From: Limnohabitans sp. DM1
GTDB lineage: Bacteria; Pseudomonadota; Gammaproteobacteria; Burkholderiales; Burkholderiaceae_C
Direction: 5' to 3'
Assembly (NCBI RefSeq): GCF_001269385.1
Contig: NZ_CXOO01000042.1
Coordinates: 251 to 64,250 of the forward strand
Length of the DNA: 64,000 nucleotides
A program made the translations under genes and the position numbers. Below the pieces are notes generated by a model. That model was not told where the DNA came from. It worked only from the letters and a program-made list of their open reading frames with translations, and searched no databases. Below are positions 52,552-61,715 of this stretch, piece by piece. Every line of letters begins with the position of its first letter. The stretch's first letter is position 1.

Positions 52552-53316
52552 TCAGGCAAAACGCTGCTGCGCCAAGCTCAGCAGTCCATCAAAAATAAGG
52601 TTGTCGACCAACTCAAATTGCAAGGACATGCTGGGTGCCATCTTCCAGCCTGCGCCACCGGTCATGACGCAGATGGGCTCTTGGCCGGTGTACTCGCGCA
52701 GATGCTGCACCATGCGTTCGCAAGCGCCCGCAATGGCATAGGTACCTCCGCTGGTGAGCGCGTCGCTGGTGTTGGTCGGAAAGGGACGCACTTCGCCGGT
52801 GGGCACATGCAAGCCTGCCGTACCCGACTCTAGCGCCCGAAGCATGATGCCGTGTCCGGGCAGGATCAGCCCCCCCAAAAAACGGCCTTCGGCATCTATG
52901 GCCTCCACCGTCACGGCAGTGCCCACCATGACCACCACCAAAGGCCGTGCCGGGCCTTGAGCCAGCATGCGCTGGCGGGCACCGATCATGGCCACCCAGC
53001 GGTCTGAGCCCAAGCGAGAGGGGTGGTCATAGCCATTGGTGACGCCCGCTTCTTGGGCGCTGGGGACCACCCACTGGGGCGTGAAGTCCCACAGTTCCAT
53101 TTGTTCCTGAACCCGGCGCTTGATGGCGTCTCCTGCCACCACGCAGCCCAACATGCGCTCGGGCGTTGGCAAATCTGCCCAGGCCCCTTCCGACAAACGG
53201 TCGATGTTTTCAAGGAATTCCGCGCCATGCGCCAACAGTTGGGCCTGTGAGCTGGGGCGGTCGTACAAAGCCCATTTCAAACGGGTATTGCCAACATCAA
53301 GGGCTAAAAATGTCAT
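52552..53316 (-). CDS. coaX: CoaX, type III pantothenate kinase
   Basis: 254 residues. It phosphorylates pantothenate in coenzyme A synthesis. Acetokinase-fold phosphate motifs [29 protein letters not shown] and [14 protein letters not shown] are present, with [14 protein letters not shown] and [13 protein letters not shown] after them. It is convergent with the TetR gene. Confidence 0.92.
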   Translation of the reverse strand: MTFLALDVGNTRLKWALYDRPSSQAQLLAHGAEFLENIDRLSEGAWADLPTPERMLGCVVAGDAIKRRVQEQMELWDFTPQWVVPSAQEAGVTNGYDHPSRLGSDRWVAMIGARQRMLAQGPARPLVVVMVGTAVTVEAIDAEGRFLGGLILPGHGIMLRALESGTAGLHVPTGEVRPFPTNTSDALTSGGTYAIAGACERMVQHLREYTGQEPICVMTGGAGWKMAPSMSLQFELVDNLIFDGLLSLAQQRFA

Positions 53317-53350
53317 GCCCCGATTTTAATGAATTCAATTGTCTTGAAAC

Positions 53351-53809
53351 TCAGGACTCATCAACACCGGATGTTTGAGCTTTGCGAATTGCATCTTGGG
53401 CGTCACGCTCGGGTTGAGCGGGCACGTCCGTGCCATCTACCTGAAGCAGCAAGCCCAGCAACCGCGCGCCATGCTCCACGGCAATGGAAGCGTATTTGGT
53501 GTCGCCTTGCACCAGGGCGCTGGACAACAACTCGACACGCTCATAAGAGTGGATGTTGCCGGACACCTTACCCGCCACGATGATGCGGCCAGCGATCACA
53601 TCACCCAGGATTTCTCCTGTCGGGCCGATCACCACCGAGATGTCTTGATCTCTGGGGGCTTCGATGTTGCCGATCACTTTGCCGTCAATCCGCACGCTTT
53701 CCTTGAGCAGCAGGCAGCCGTGGATTTCGGAGTTTTTACCGATCAAGGTGTTGAATTTTTCCTGACTCATGACCAATGGGGTGTTGTTGGATTTTTTGCT
53801 ACCGAACAT
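53351..53809 (-). CDS. Bactofilin (cytoskeletal)
   Basis: 152 residues. A short N-terminal tail (MFGSKKSNNTPLVMSQEKFN) is followed by the central bactofilin beta-helix with repeated hydrophobic/glycine turns (LIGKNSEIHGCLLLKESVRI, KVIGNIEAP, VIAGRIIVAGKVSGNIHSYE) and a charged tail. Bactofilins polymerise into filaments at the inner membrane. It is followed downstream of, and 31 bp from, an M23 peptidase gene on the same strand, a pairing known for cell-shape modules. Confidence 0.9.
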   Translation of the reverse strand: MFGSKKSNNTPLVMSQEKFNTLIGKNSEIHGCLLLKESVRIDGKVIGNIEAPRDQDISVVIGPTGEILGDVIAGRIIVAGKVSGNIHSYERVELLSSALVQGDTKYASIAVEHGARLLGLLLQVDGTDVPAQPERDAQDAIRKAQTSGVDES

Positions 53810-53840
53810 CGTGTTTCCTTGTCTTTTTAAACGGCATGAT

Positions 53841-54785
53841 TCATTGATTGGCCCATGCGGCCAGGGCCTTGGCTGGATGCATGGCCTGGCCCTTGAAAAT
53901 CACCTCATAGTGCAAATGAGGGCCCGTGGAGCGGCCGGTGTTGCCCAGCAGGCCCACGGTGTCACCGCGCTGCACAACAGCGCCCTCTTGAACCGTGGCG
54001 GCTTTCAAGTGCGCATAGCGGGTCACAAAACCATCGGCATGCGCCACTTCGACCAGAATGCCATAGGCCCCGGCACGCTCAGAACGCAGCACCACGCCAT
54101 TGGCCGTGGCTTGAATGGGTGTGCCCACAGGTGCCACAAAATCGATGCCTTCATGCATGCTGGGCAAGTGGGTCATGGGATCAGAGCGCACGCCAAAGGA
54201 GCTGGTCAGCATGAAGTCGTTGGACAAAGGCAGCGCTGTGGGCAGCTTGTCAAAACGTTCTGCGTCTTTTTGCCATTGCGTTTGTGTTTGAGCCATGGAT
54301 TGCTCAAATTGCTGCAATTTCTGCGAAGCCTGCGCCATTTGTTCGCTCAGGGGTTGGGCATGGGTGCTGCCCCAGATGGGCAACAGCTTCAAAGGCCCAC
54401 CGCGGCCATCTTGTGAAAGCGTTTTTTTGTCGGTGGGCGCACCTAACAAGCGCGCAACACCCAGGCGCACCAGCAACTCGTTCTTGGAAGACTCCAATTG
54501 CTCTAGCCGCTCGGACACGGCCCCCCACTGCTGGTTGATCTCTTCGAGTTTGGCTCGGTAAGCGGCCTCGACTTTGTCTTGCTCACCCTGACTGGTCACA
54601 CCCCCCATGCGTGTGGCCAATTCTGGCGCGTATTCCACCGCAACGCGCAGGCCCACAAAATGAAAAAGCACACCCAAGGCGACCAAGAGCGTGGACAGGG
54701 CCAAAACGCCCACCAAGACGGTTCGGGCGGTGATGGAAAGCGTCACCACTTTGGCTGTAGGTGCAGACACCCAGATCAACTGCAT
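53841..54785 (-). CDS. Membrane-anchored M23 metallopeptidase
   Basis: 314 residues from ATG 54785 (GGAG upstream, spacing 7). One N-terminal membrane helix (TVLVGVLALSTLLVALGVLF), a periplasmic coiled coil (about residues 70-215), then a LytM/M23 domain with HEGIDFVAPVGTPIQA and GPHLHYEV, so the zinc ligands His, Asp and His-x-His are intact. It would cut or guard peptidoglycan. The bactofilin gene directly follows. Confidence 0.9.
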   Translation of the reverse strand: MQLIWVSAPTAKVVTLSITARTVLVGVLALSTLLVALGVLFHFVGLRVAVEYAPELATRMGGVTSQGEQDKVEAAYRAKLEEINQQWGAVSERLEQLESSKNELLVRLGVARLLGAPTDKKTLSQDGRGGPLKLLPIWGSTHAQPLSEQMAQASQKLQQFEQSMAQTQTQWQKDAERFDKLPTALPLSNDFMLTSSFGVRSDPMTHLPSMHEGIDFVAPVGTPIQATANGVVLRSERAGAYGILVEVAHADGFVTRYAHLKAATVQEGAVVQRGDTVGLLGNTGRSTGPHLHYEVIFKGQAMHPAKALAAWANQ

Positions 54786-55181
54786 GAGAACTCCTGTGGC
54801 TGGCACACCTTGCTGGGCGTTGCAAACCTCAATCAAACGATCAAAAAACTTACCTCAAACACTATTCGTATTTTGAAGGTCAAAAAGAAACTTTATTAGA
54901 CGAATATAGTCAAAACCAATATCTCAGTGATGGATTTGTCATGAAAAAAACAGAATCTTGACTACTTTGTAGAGTAAAGGATAAACAGACCGGCCTGCAA
55001 TCACCGTAAACCCTGAGATCAACGCATCAAATCCACAACTCAGACAATATCGTCAAAAAAATATACCTTCAATCGTTATATTTAACATTACCCAATTGGA
55101 TATTTCCCAAGGGCTCAATGACTGATTTACCCGCAGTCATTGCCCCTGCCCCCCCAGACTCACTGCGAACGCAGTGACAAA
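54786..55181. other. AT-rich intergenic region with hairpins
   Basis: 396 bp, clearly richer in A/T than the rest. No gene is seen. A + strand promoter-like pair TTGACT and ATAAAC, 17 bp apart, lies around 54957-54985 but leads to no gene. Two hairpins occur at the right side: AATGACT/AGTCATT near 55120-55143, and a perfect TCACTGCG-AA-CGCAGTGA at 55160-55177, beside the amidase stop. A short RNA cannot be excluded. Confidence 0.3.
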
Positions 55182-56594
55182 TCAAATGACGGGCCGTTGG
55201 ATGGGTGCCACAGATTCATAGGCACGGGCAGCCCGCAAGACCAAGGCGTCGCCAAACATCGGCCCCACGATCTGCAGGCCCATGGGCAGGCCGCTGCGGG
55301 TCAAGCCGCAGGGCACGGTAATGGCGGGCTGCTGAGTGAGGTTGAAGGGGTAGCTGAAGGGTGTCCAGCCCAGCATGGACACCGGGTTCATGGCCACCGT
55401 GCCGGCCGCACGCGCCTCAAAAGCCGGGATGGCCACAGCAGGAGTGACCAGCAGGTCAAAGCGCTGCATGAACTGGCGCATGTGCGAGCCCAGCACGCCC
55501 CGGCGCTGGTGCAATTGCTGGACCTGCTGAGCGCTGAGCTGAGCACCTAATTGCGCTTCAGCCCGGAAGTCGGGGTCAGCCAAGGCCTGCTGCTCGGCCG
55601 TGAGACCCGACCAGACGGTGTAAGCCCCGAGGAACCACAGGCCGGTGGTGATGTCGAGGGGGTCTTCAAAACCCGGGTCCACCTGCTCCACATACGCACC
55701 CAAGGCCAGGAGTTGCTTAACGGCCTGATCGACCGAGGCCGCGATTTCGGGGTGGACGTTCTTGGCGTAACCCAGCGTGGGCGAGTAGGCGATGCGCAGG
55801 CCACGGATGCCGTCTTCCAGGCCCACGGTGTAGTCGGTGGTGTCCGGCGGCAGCGAGGTCCAGTCGCGGGCGTCGGGCTGTTTGAGCACGTTCATCATCG
55901 TGGCCGCATCGCGCACGCTCAGGGTGTGTGGGCCCAGGTGGGCCACCGAGCCGAAGGGCGACAAGGGGTAGGCAGGCACGCGGCCAAAGCTGGGTTTGTG
56001 GCCCACGTTGCCGCAAAACGCGGCCGGAATGCGCACGCTGCCCGCACCGTCGGTGCCCACGGCCAGCGGCCCCAAGCCTGCAGCCACGGCTGCGGCTGCG
56101 CCGCCCGATGAGCCGCCGGGTGTGTGGTTCAAATTCCAGGGGTTGCGGGTGATGCCGGTGGCGGGCGAGTTGGTTTCGCCCTTGCAACCAAACTCAGGCG
56201 TGGTGGTCTTGCCCAGCAGCACCGCGCCCGCTTCACGCAGTCGCGCTGTGGCCGGGGCGTCCACATCCCAAGGCTGGTTCGGGTCGACTGTGCGGCTGCC
56301 ACGCAGCGTGGGCCAGCCTTGGGTGAGGATCAGGTCCTTGATGCTGGTGGGCACACCGTCGAGCTCGCCCACGGGTGCGCCGGTGCTGCGGTGCGCCTGC
56401 CAACGCACTTCACTGGCTCGGGCGCTGGCCAATGCGCTTTTGGCATCGACCAGGCAAAAGGCATTGATCTTGGGGTTGACGCGGTCAATGCGCGAGAGCA
56501 CCGCCTGCGTGGCCTCCACCGGGCTGGCCTGCCCGGTGCGGTACAGCTGCATCAATTCGTGCGCAGCGCATTGGGTCAGGTCGGTGGTGCTCAT
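55182..56594 (-). CDS. Amidase signature family protein
   Basis: 470 residues from ATG 56594 with GGAG 6 bp upstream; an in-frame TTG precedes it. Catalytic Lys in GVPTSIKDLILTQG, amidase signature GGSSGGAAAAVAAGLGPLAV and TDGAGSVRIPAAF with the Ser nucleophile region. It hydrolyses an amide; the substrate is unknown. It is followed upstream by an M81 peptidase and ABC importer on the same strand, which points to peptide or amide catabolism. Confidence 0.9.
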   Translation of the reverse strand: MSTTDLTQCAAHELMQLYRTGQASPVEATQAVLSRIDRVNPKINAFCLVDAKSALASARASEVRWQAHRSTGAPVGELDGVPTSIKDLILTQGWPTLRGSRTVDPNQPWDVDAPATARLREAGAVLLGKTTTPEFGCKGETNSPATGITRNPWNLNHTPGGSSGGAAAAVAAGLGPLAVGTDGAGSVRIPAAFCGNVGHKPSFGRVPAYPLSPFGSVAHLGPHTLSVRDAATMMNVLKQPDARDWTSLPPDTTDYTVGLEDGIRGLRIAYSPTLGYAKNVHPEIAASVDQAVKQLLALGAYVEQVDPGFEDPLDITTGLWFLGAYTVWSGLTAEQQALADPDFRAEAQLGAQLSAQQVQQLHQRRGVLGSHMRQFMQRFDLLVTPAVAIPAFEARAAGTVAMNPVSMLGWTPFSYPFNLTQQPAITVPCGLTRSGLPMGLQIVGPMFGDALVLRAARAYESVAPIQRPVI

Positions 56595-56638
56595 GTGGGT
56601 CTCCAATCGTGGGGGGGAATGAGGTCAAGCCAAGCGCG

Positions 56639-58138
56639 TCAAGGCCTTGTGCGCGTTTGGGGGCTGAGTTTTTTCCAGGGCAAGTCGCCCGGGTCGGCGG
56701 CCATGGGACCGGCCGCTTTGGCCACCAGCACGCGGCTGGCGATGGGCGTGAAGTCGGCCCGAAAATGGTTGGAGCTTTTGACCACCAGCAGCTTCATTTG
56801 CTCGGGGTGGATGCCCACGGCGCGGAACAGTTCGCGGTCAAGCATCTGCATCTTGCCGCTGGCCACGGCGATCAGCACGCCGTCGATTTCAAGGCACGCA
56901 CAAGGGCCGATGTGGGCCTTCATGCCGGTCATCATCGGGCCTTTGAGTTCGCAGTACTCCGGCCCCAAAGCCCGCACTGTGAAGCGCCCCTGCAAGGGCG
57001 GGTCGCTTGCCTCGCCCGTGAAGGTGGGCACCGCTTTGCCCAAAGCCAGTTGCAGGCTCGCCCCCACCCCGGCGGCATGGGCCATGTGGGCGGCTTCAGG
57101 GTCGTACAACAAGCCCAGTGCCACTTGGCCAGGCCAGCGCTGACCCGCGCCTTGTTGCAGCAATGCGTGCAGCATGCCCGTGGTGTTGCTGTCACCGCCT
57201 GCGCCCGGGTTGTCTTGCGTATCGGCCATGACCACGGGGGCGGCTGACACTTCGGCCGTGGCCAGGGCTTGCGTCACGGCCTCGCGGGCAGGCAGCACAT
57301 CGGGACGCCACTGGCCGGGTTCGGCCACGCGCTCAAACAAGCGCTGCACCGCCACATCAGCCTGTGGGCCATGGCCCCAGACCACAGGGCCGCACTCGGC
57401 AAAATCAGACGCCGGAAAGCCCATGCAAAAACTGAGCATGCAACCCGTTTGCGACTCCAGCGCGATCATCTCGTCGTAGAGGTCTTTGGCCGGGGCCATC
57501 CAGGTGCTTTGGGCGTTGAGGGGAATCAAAAACGGCAGGCGTCGCGCCTGCATCGGGCGCTTGCCGCCTGCGCGCAAATGTTCGCGCAGCAGCAGGGCGG
57601 CCCGCTCGCCGGTCTCGGCCATGTCGATGTGCGGGTAGGTGCGGTAGGCCACCAGACCGTCGGACAGCTGCAGCATGCGCTCGGTCACGTTGGCGTGCAG
57701 GTCCAGGCTGGCGACGATGGGCAGCTTGGGGCCGACCACCGCACGGATGCGGGCGATCAGCTCGCCTTCGCTGTCGTCGGCGTTTTCGGCCACGGCTGCG
57801 CCGTGCAGATCGAGGTACACCCCGTCCAGGCCCTGCACCAGGGCCGCACGAACGTCTTCGACAATGGCCGCGCAGATGCGCTCAAACGCGTCTTGGGTCA
57901 CGTACGACGAGGGCGTGGCCCCGGCCCAGGCAGAGGGCACCAGTTGCCAGCCTTCGCGCCGCGCCGCGTCGATGAAGCCGCCCGCCGGGATGTTCACGCC
58001 CGTCATCTGATCGATCAGGGCCTGCCCGCGCACATAGGCCGGAAAGGCCTCGCCGCTTTGGAAGGCGGCCCAATCGGCCAGGCTGGGGGCAAAGGTGTTG
58101 GTCTCGTGCTGGTAGCCAGCGATCAGGATGCGGGTCAT
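56639..58138 (-). CDS. M81-family (MlrC-like) metallopeptidase
   Basis: 499 residues. The M81 family was described from MlrC, the enzyme that breaks down linearised microcystin; most members serve other peptides. N-terminal ILIAGYQHETNTFAPSLADW carries a zinc-ligand His; DLHGAAVAENADDSEGE, SLDLHANVT and DTQDNPGAGGDSNTTGML hold further conserved ligands. The C-terminal MlrC domain ends KSSNHFRADFTPIAS. Clustered with two amidases and an oligopeptide importer. Confidence 0.87.
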   Translation of the reverse strand: MTRILIAGYQHETNTFAPSLADWAAFQSGEAFPAYVRGQALIDQMTGVNIPAGGFIDAARREGWQLVPSAWAGATPSSYVTQDAFERICAAIVEDVRAALVQGLDGVYLDLHGAAVAENADDSEGELIARIRAVVGPKLPIVASLDLHANVTERMLQLSDGLVAYRTYPHIDMAETGERAALLLREHLRAGGKRPMQARRLPFLIPLNAQSTWMAPAKDLYDEMIALESQTGCMLSFCMGFPASDFAECGPVVWGHGPQADVAVQRLFERVAEPGQWRPDVLPAREAVTQALATAEVSAAPVVMADTQDNPGAGGDSNTTGMLHALLQQGAGQRWPGQVALGLLYDPEAAHMAHAAGVGASLQLALGKAVPTFTGEASDPPLQGRFTVRALGPEYCELKGPMMTGMKAHIGPCACLEIDGVLIAVASGKMQMLDRELFRAVGIHPEQMKLLVVKSSNHFRADFTPIASRVLVAKAAGPMAADPGDLPWKKLSPQTRTRP

Positions 58139-58144
58139 GCGGTG

Positions 58145-59755
58145 TCAGTTTTCCAGAGGAGGCAGTGCCGCTGGCGCGGCATCGAACAAGCGCCGGGTGT
58201 AGTCTTGCTGCGGGTTGGCGTAGAGATCAACCGTGCGGCCTTGCTCCACGATGCGGCCTTGGTGCATCACGATGACGCGGTCACACAGCTGTGCGGCCAC
58301 GCGCAGGTCGTGCGTGATGAAGAGCAGCCCCAGGCCCAAACGCGACTGCGCTTCGCGCAGCAAGTTCAGGATCTGGGCCTGCACACTCACGTCCAGCGCA
58401 CTCACGGCCTCATCGGCCACCAGCACCTGCGGGCGGCACGCTAGCGCACGGGCAATGGCCAGGCGTTGACGCTGGCCACCGCTGAACTGGCTGGGATAGC
58501 GTTTCAAAGCATCGACTGGCAAGCGCACTTGCGTCATCAATTCAACCGCGAGTGCTTCGGCTTGCTCGCGCGACTGGCCAAAGTTCATCGCGCCTTCGAC
58601 CATCGATTGACCCACGGTACGGCGGGGATTGAGCGAGCGGTTCGGGTCCTGAAAGACCACCTGCACGCGGTGGCGCAGGGGTCGCAACTGGCCCTCAGGC
58701 ATGCGGGCCACGTCGTCGGCGTCCCACCAAATCTGCCCTTCTGTCGGGTCGATCAGGCGGATCAGGCAACGCGCAAAGGTCGACTTGCCCGACCCCGACT
58801 CGCCCACGATGCCCACCGTCTCACCGGCACGCACGGCCACCGCCGCATCCATCAGAGCCGCCGTGGGGCGGCTGCGGCCCAGCCAGTCGTGGCTGGTGTA
58901 GGTCTTGCCCACGCCCTGACCCGACAGCAGGGCAGGCCCCTCGGGCTCGGGTTTGGCAGGCGGTGGCGTCATGCCCGGCACAGCGACCAGCAACTGGCGC
59001 GTGTAATCGGCGCGGGGGCGGCGCAGCACCTGACCGCAGTCGCCGCTTTCGACCGCCAGACCCTGGTTCATGACCAGCACCTGGTCGGCGATCTCGGCCA
59101 CCACGCCCATGTCGTGGGTGATGAAAAGCACCGCGCTGCCCTGCTCGCGCTGCAGGTCGGCGATCAAGCGCAAAATTTCTTTTTGTGTGGTCACGTCAAG
59201 CGCGGTGGTCGGCTCGTCGCATATCAAGAGCGCGGGCTTCAAGATCACGGCCATCGCGATCACGATGCGCTGCCGTTGCCCACCGCTGAGTTGGTGAGGG
59301 AAGCTGCGCAGCATGCGTGCCGGGTCGGGCAGCTTGACGCGCTCGAACACACGCAGGATTTCGGCACGGCGCTGCTCGGCAGGCCAGTCGGTGTGGGTGG
59401 ACAGCAATTCATCGACCTGGTCGCCGCAGCTCATGACCGGGTTCAGGGCCGTCATGGGCTCCTGGAACACCATACCCATGGCCTTGCCGCGCAACTGACG
59501 CAACCGCAGTTTGGACGCCTGCAGCAAGGATTCGCCCTGCAGGACGATGTCGCCCGCCACAGGGTCCAGCTCTTTGGGCAGCAGCCCCATCACCGTGGTG
59601 GCCATGACCGATTTGCCCGAGCCGGACTCGCCCACCACGCACAGGGTCTGGCCAGGCAGGATGTCGAGCGACACCCCGGTGATGGCATGGGCCCGGTCAC
59701 CGCCCGCAGGCAAGGCGACCGAGAGGCCGCGAATGGACAGAACGGGTGTACTCAT
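58145..59755 (-). CDS. Fused double ATPase of Dpp/Opp-type importer (DppD-DppF)
   Basis: 536 residues: two ATPase domains in one chain. The first has GESGSGKSVMATTVMGLL, LSGGQRQRIVIAMAVI and LLICDEPTTALD. The second has GESGSGKSTFARCLIRLI, FSGGQRQRLAIARALA and VLVADEAVSALD. Separate DppD and DppF are usual, so this is the fused form found in many glutathione/peptide importers (GsiA-like). It starts 4 bases inside the DppC-like gene. Confidence 0.9.
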   Translation of the reverse strand: MSTPVLSIRGLSVALPAGGDRAHAITGVSLDILPGQTLCVVGESGSGKSVMATTVMGLLPKELDPVAGDIVLQGESLLQASKLRLRQLRGKAMGMVFQEPMTALNPVMSCGDQVDELLSTHTDWPAEQRRAEILRVFERVKLPDPARMLRSFPHQLSGGQRQRIVIAMAVILKPALLICDEPTTALDVTTQKEILRLIADLQREQGSAVLFITHDMGVVAEIADQVLVMNQGLAVESGDCGQVLRRPRADYTRQLLVAVPGMTPPPAKPEPEGPALLSGQGVGKTYTSHDWLGRSRPTAALMDAAVAVRAGETVGIVGESGSGKSTFARCLIRLIDPTEGQIWWDADDVARMPEGQLRPLRHRVQVVFQDPNRSLNPRRTVGQSMVEGAMNFGQSREQAEALAVELMTQVRLPVDALKRYPSQFSGGQRQRLAIARALACRPQVLVADEAVSALDVSVQAQILNLLREAQSRLGLGLLFITHDLRVAAQLCDRVIVMHQGRIVEQGRTVDLYANPQQDYTRRLFDAAPAALPPLEN

Positions 59756-60633
59756 GCGCCGCTCCGTTTCGCGAATTTGGGGTCCAGCACATCGCGCAGG
59801 CCGTCACCCAGCAAGTTAATGGCCAGCACCGTAGGCACCAGAAACAGCGCGGGAAACAGCACATTGCCCGGGTACTGGGTGAACTGCACCCGGCCCTCGG
59901 CCATGATGTTGCCCCAGGTCGGGATGTCGGCGGGCAAACCCAAGCCGAGGAAGCTGAGGATCGCTTCAGTCAACACTGCGCTCGCCGCAATGAAGGTGCC
60001 CTGCACGATCAGCGGAGCCATCGCATTGGGCAAGATGTGGCGCACCAGAATGACCGGCGTGGGCGTGGCCAAAGCGCGGGCCGCCTCCACAAAGGGCTCT
60101 TCGCGCAAGGTCAGCACCAGCGAGCGCACCAGGCGCGTGACGCGGGGAATTTCAGGAATGGCAATGGCCACCACCACGGTCCACAGCTGCGCGCCCAGTG
60201 CAGCGACCAACGCAATCGCCAGCAAGATGGCGGGAATCGCCATCAGGCCGTCCATGAAGCGCATGAGCACCGCGTCAGCGAGTCGAAAGTAGCCCGCCAG
60301 CATGCCCAGCACGCCCCCAACGGCCAAGGCCACCGTGGCGGTGAACAAGCCCACCAGCAAGGACACGCGTGTGCCGTAGAGCACGCGGCTGTAAATGTCG
60401 CGGCCGAAGTTATCCGCGCCCATCCAGAAGGTGTGGGCCACGCTGGAGCCGTCGAGCAAGGCGAACTGCCCCACCGTGCCCGAGAGGGTGTTGATGTTGC
60501 CCGAGTCCATGGCGGCCGGGTCCACCGTGCCCAGCCAGGGGGCGATGGCGGCGACCAAAATCAACAGCACCAACACGCCAGACCCCAGACGGATCGAGGT
60601 GTTCGCCATCAGTTTGCGAAAAAGTTTGTTCAT
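59752..60633 (-). CDS. DppC-like peptide ABC permease
   Basis: 293-residue inner-membrane permease with five to six helices. N-terminal helix (LGSGVLVLLILVAAIAPWLG), then the DppC/OppC hallmark GADNFGRDIYSRVLYGTR near residue 70, and the EAA loop REEPFVEAARALATPTPVIL. Pairs with DppB and the fused ATPase. The start is 5 bp after the DppB-like stop. Confidence 0.9.
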   Translation of the reverse strand: MNKLFRKLMANTSIRLGSGVLVLLILVAAIAPWLGTVDPAAMDSGNINTLSGTVGQFALLDGSSVAHTFWMGADNFGRDIYSRVLYGTRVSLLVGLFTATVALAVGGVLGMLAGYFRLADAVLMRFMDGLMAIPAILLAIALVAALGAQLWTVVVAIAIPEIPRVTRLVRSLVLTLREEPFVEAARALATPTPVILVRHILPNAMAPLIVQGTFIAASAVLTEAILSFLGLGLPADIPTWGNIMAEGRVQFTQYPGNVLFPALFLVPTVLAINLLGDGLRDVLDPKFAKRSGA

Positions 60634-60638
60634 GCGGT

Positions 60639-61592
60639 TCAGTAACGGATGCGGGGATCGAGCCAGAGGTAGCTCAAATCGACCAGCAGATTGATCAACA
60701 CATAGAGCACGCTGAAAAACAGCACCACCCCTTGAATGACAGGAAAGTCACGGTTGAGCACCGCGTCCACCGTGAGCGAGCCCAGCCCGGGAATGGCGTA
60801 GACCGTCTCAGTCACCACCACGCCACCAATCAAAAGCGCAATGCCGATGCCAATCACCGTGACGATGGGCACCGCCGCATTGGCCAGCGCATGGCGCAGC
60901 AAGACCACCTGCTCGGTCACGCCCTTGGCTCGGGCCGTGCGGATGTAGTCTTCGGTCAGGGCTTCGGACACACTGGCGCGTGTCACCCGGGCGATCAGTG
61001 CCACATAAATCGTGGCCAGACTGATCCAGGGCAACACCAGCTGATAGGCCCATGCACCGACTCCTTGCGAAGACGGCCCGAACAAACGGCGATAGCCTTG
61101 CACCGGCAGCCACTGCAACTCGATGGCAAAAACATAGATCAGCACATAGCCGATCACAAACACCGGCACCGAAAAACCGGCCACCGCAAAACCCGACAAG
61201 ATGCGGTCCAGCCAGCCTCCCATGCGCCAGGCCGCCAGCGTGCCCAGGGGCACGGCCAGACACACCGCAATCAGCATGGTGCCTGCGGCCAGCGACAACG
61301 TGGGCTCAATGCGTTGGGCAATCAGCTCGGTGACCGGTTTGTTGAGGTAAAAAGAATACCCCAGGTCGCCCTGCAAAACACCCGAAAGCCAGATGCCGAA
61401 CTGCGTGAACAAAGGCTTGGTCAGCCCCAACTGTTCACGGATGCGGTCAATGTCTTCGTTGGTGGCATTGTTGCCCGCAATCACGGCGGCGGGGTCCCCC
61501 GGCGTGAGCCGCAGGATCAGGAACACGATGATGGCCACCGTGAACAAAACAGGAATCAGCGCCAGCAGGCGCTGCATCAAAAAACGCAGCAT
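60639..61592 (-). CDS. DppB-like peptide ABC permease
   Basis: 317 residues with six helices. The DppB/OppB signature LTPGDPAAVIAGNNATNEDI and a long periplasmic loop are present. The EAA loop reads LTEDYIRTARAKGVTEQVVL. The N-terminus (MLRFLMQRLLALIPVLFTVA) is typical. Its start is 123 bp after the binding-protein gene. Confidence 0.9.
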   Translation of the reverse strand: MLRFLMQRLLALIPVLFTVAIIVFLILRLTPGDPAAVIAGNNATNEDIDRIREQLGLTKPLFTQFGIWLSGVLQGDLGYSFYLNKPVTELIAQRIEPTLSLAAGTMLIAVCLAVPLGTLAAWRMGGWLDRILSGFAVAGFSVPVFVIGYVLIYVFAIELQWLPVQGYRRLFGPSSQGVGAWAYQLVLPWISLATIYVALIARVTRASVSEALTEDYIRTARAKGVTEQVVLLRHALANAAVPIVTVIGIGIALLIGGVVVTETVYAIPGLGSLTVDAVLNRDFPVIQGVVLFFSVLYVLINLLVDLSYLWLDPRIRY

Positions 61593-61715
61593 GAAAGATT
61601 CCGAGGATGACGATGAATGAGCAGCCAGCCGAGGCCCAGACCCAAGGCCCTGCCCCGAAAGCTGTCGATGCAGTCAAGACCGGCCGGACCCCGCAGGGCC
61701 GACCAGCTTGCCCGA

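Noticed and set aside
52534..52558. Hairpin TGCCTGA/TCAGGCA between the TetR and coaX genes
   Set aside because: The stem is short and no T-run follows on either strand, so a terminator call is not supported.
58466..60292. 608-residue open frame on the + strand
   Set aside because: It is antisense to a clear ABC ATPase and permease and arises from GC-rich codon bias.
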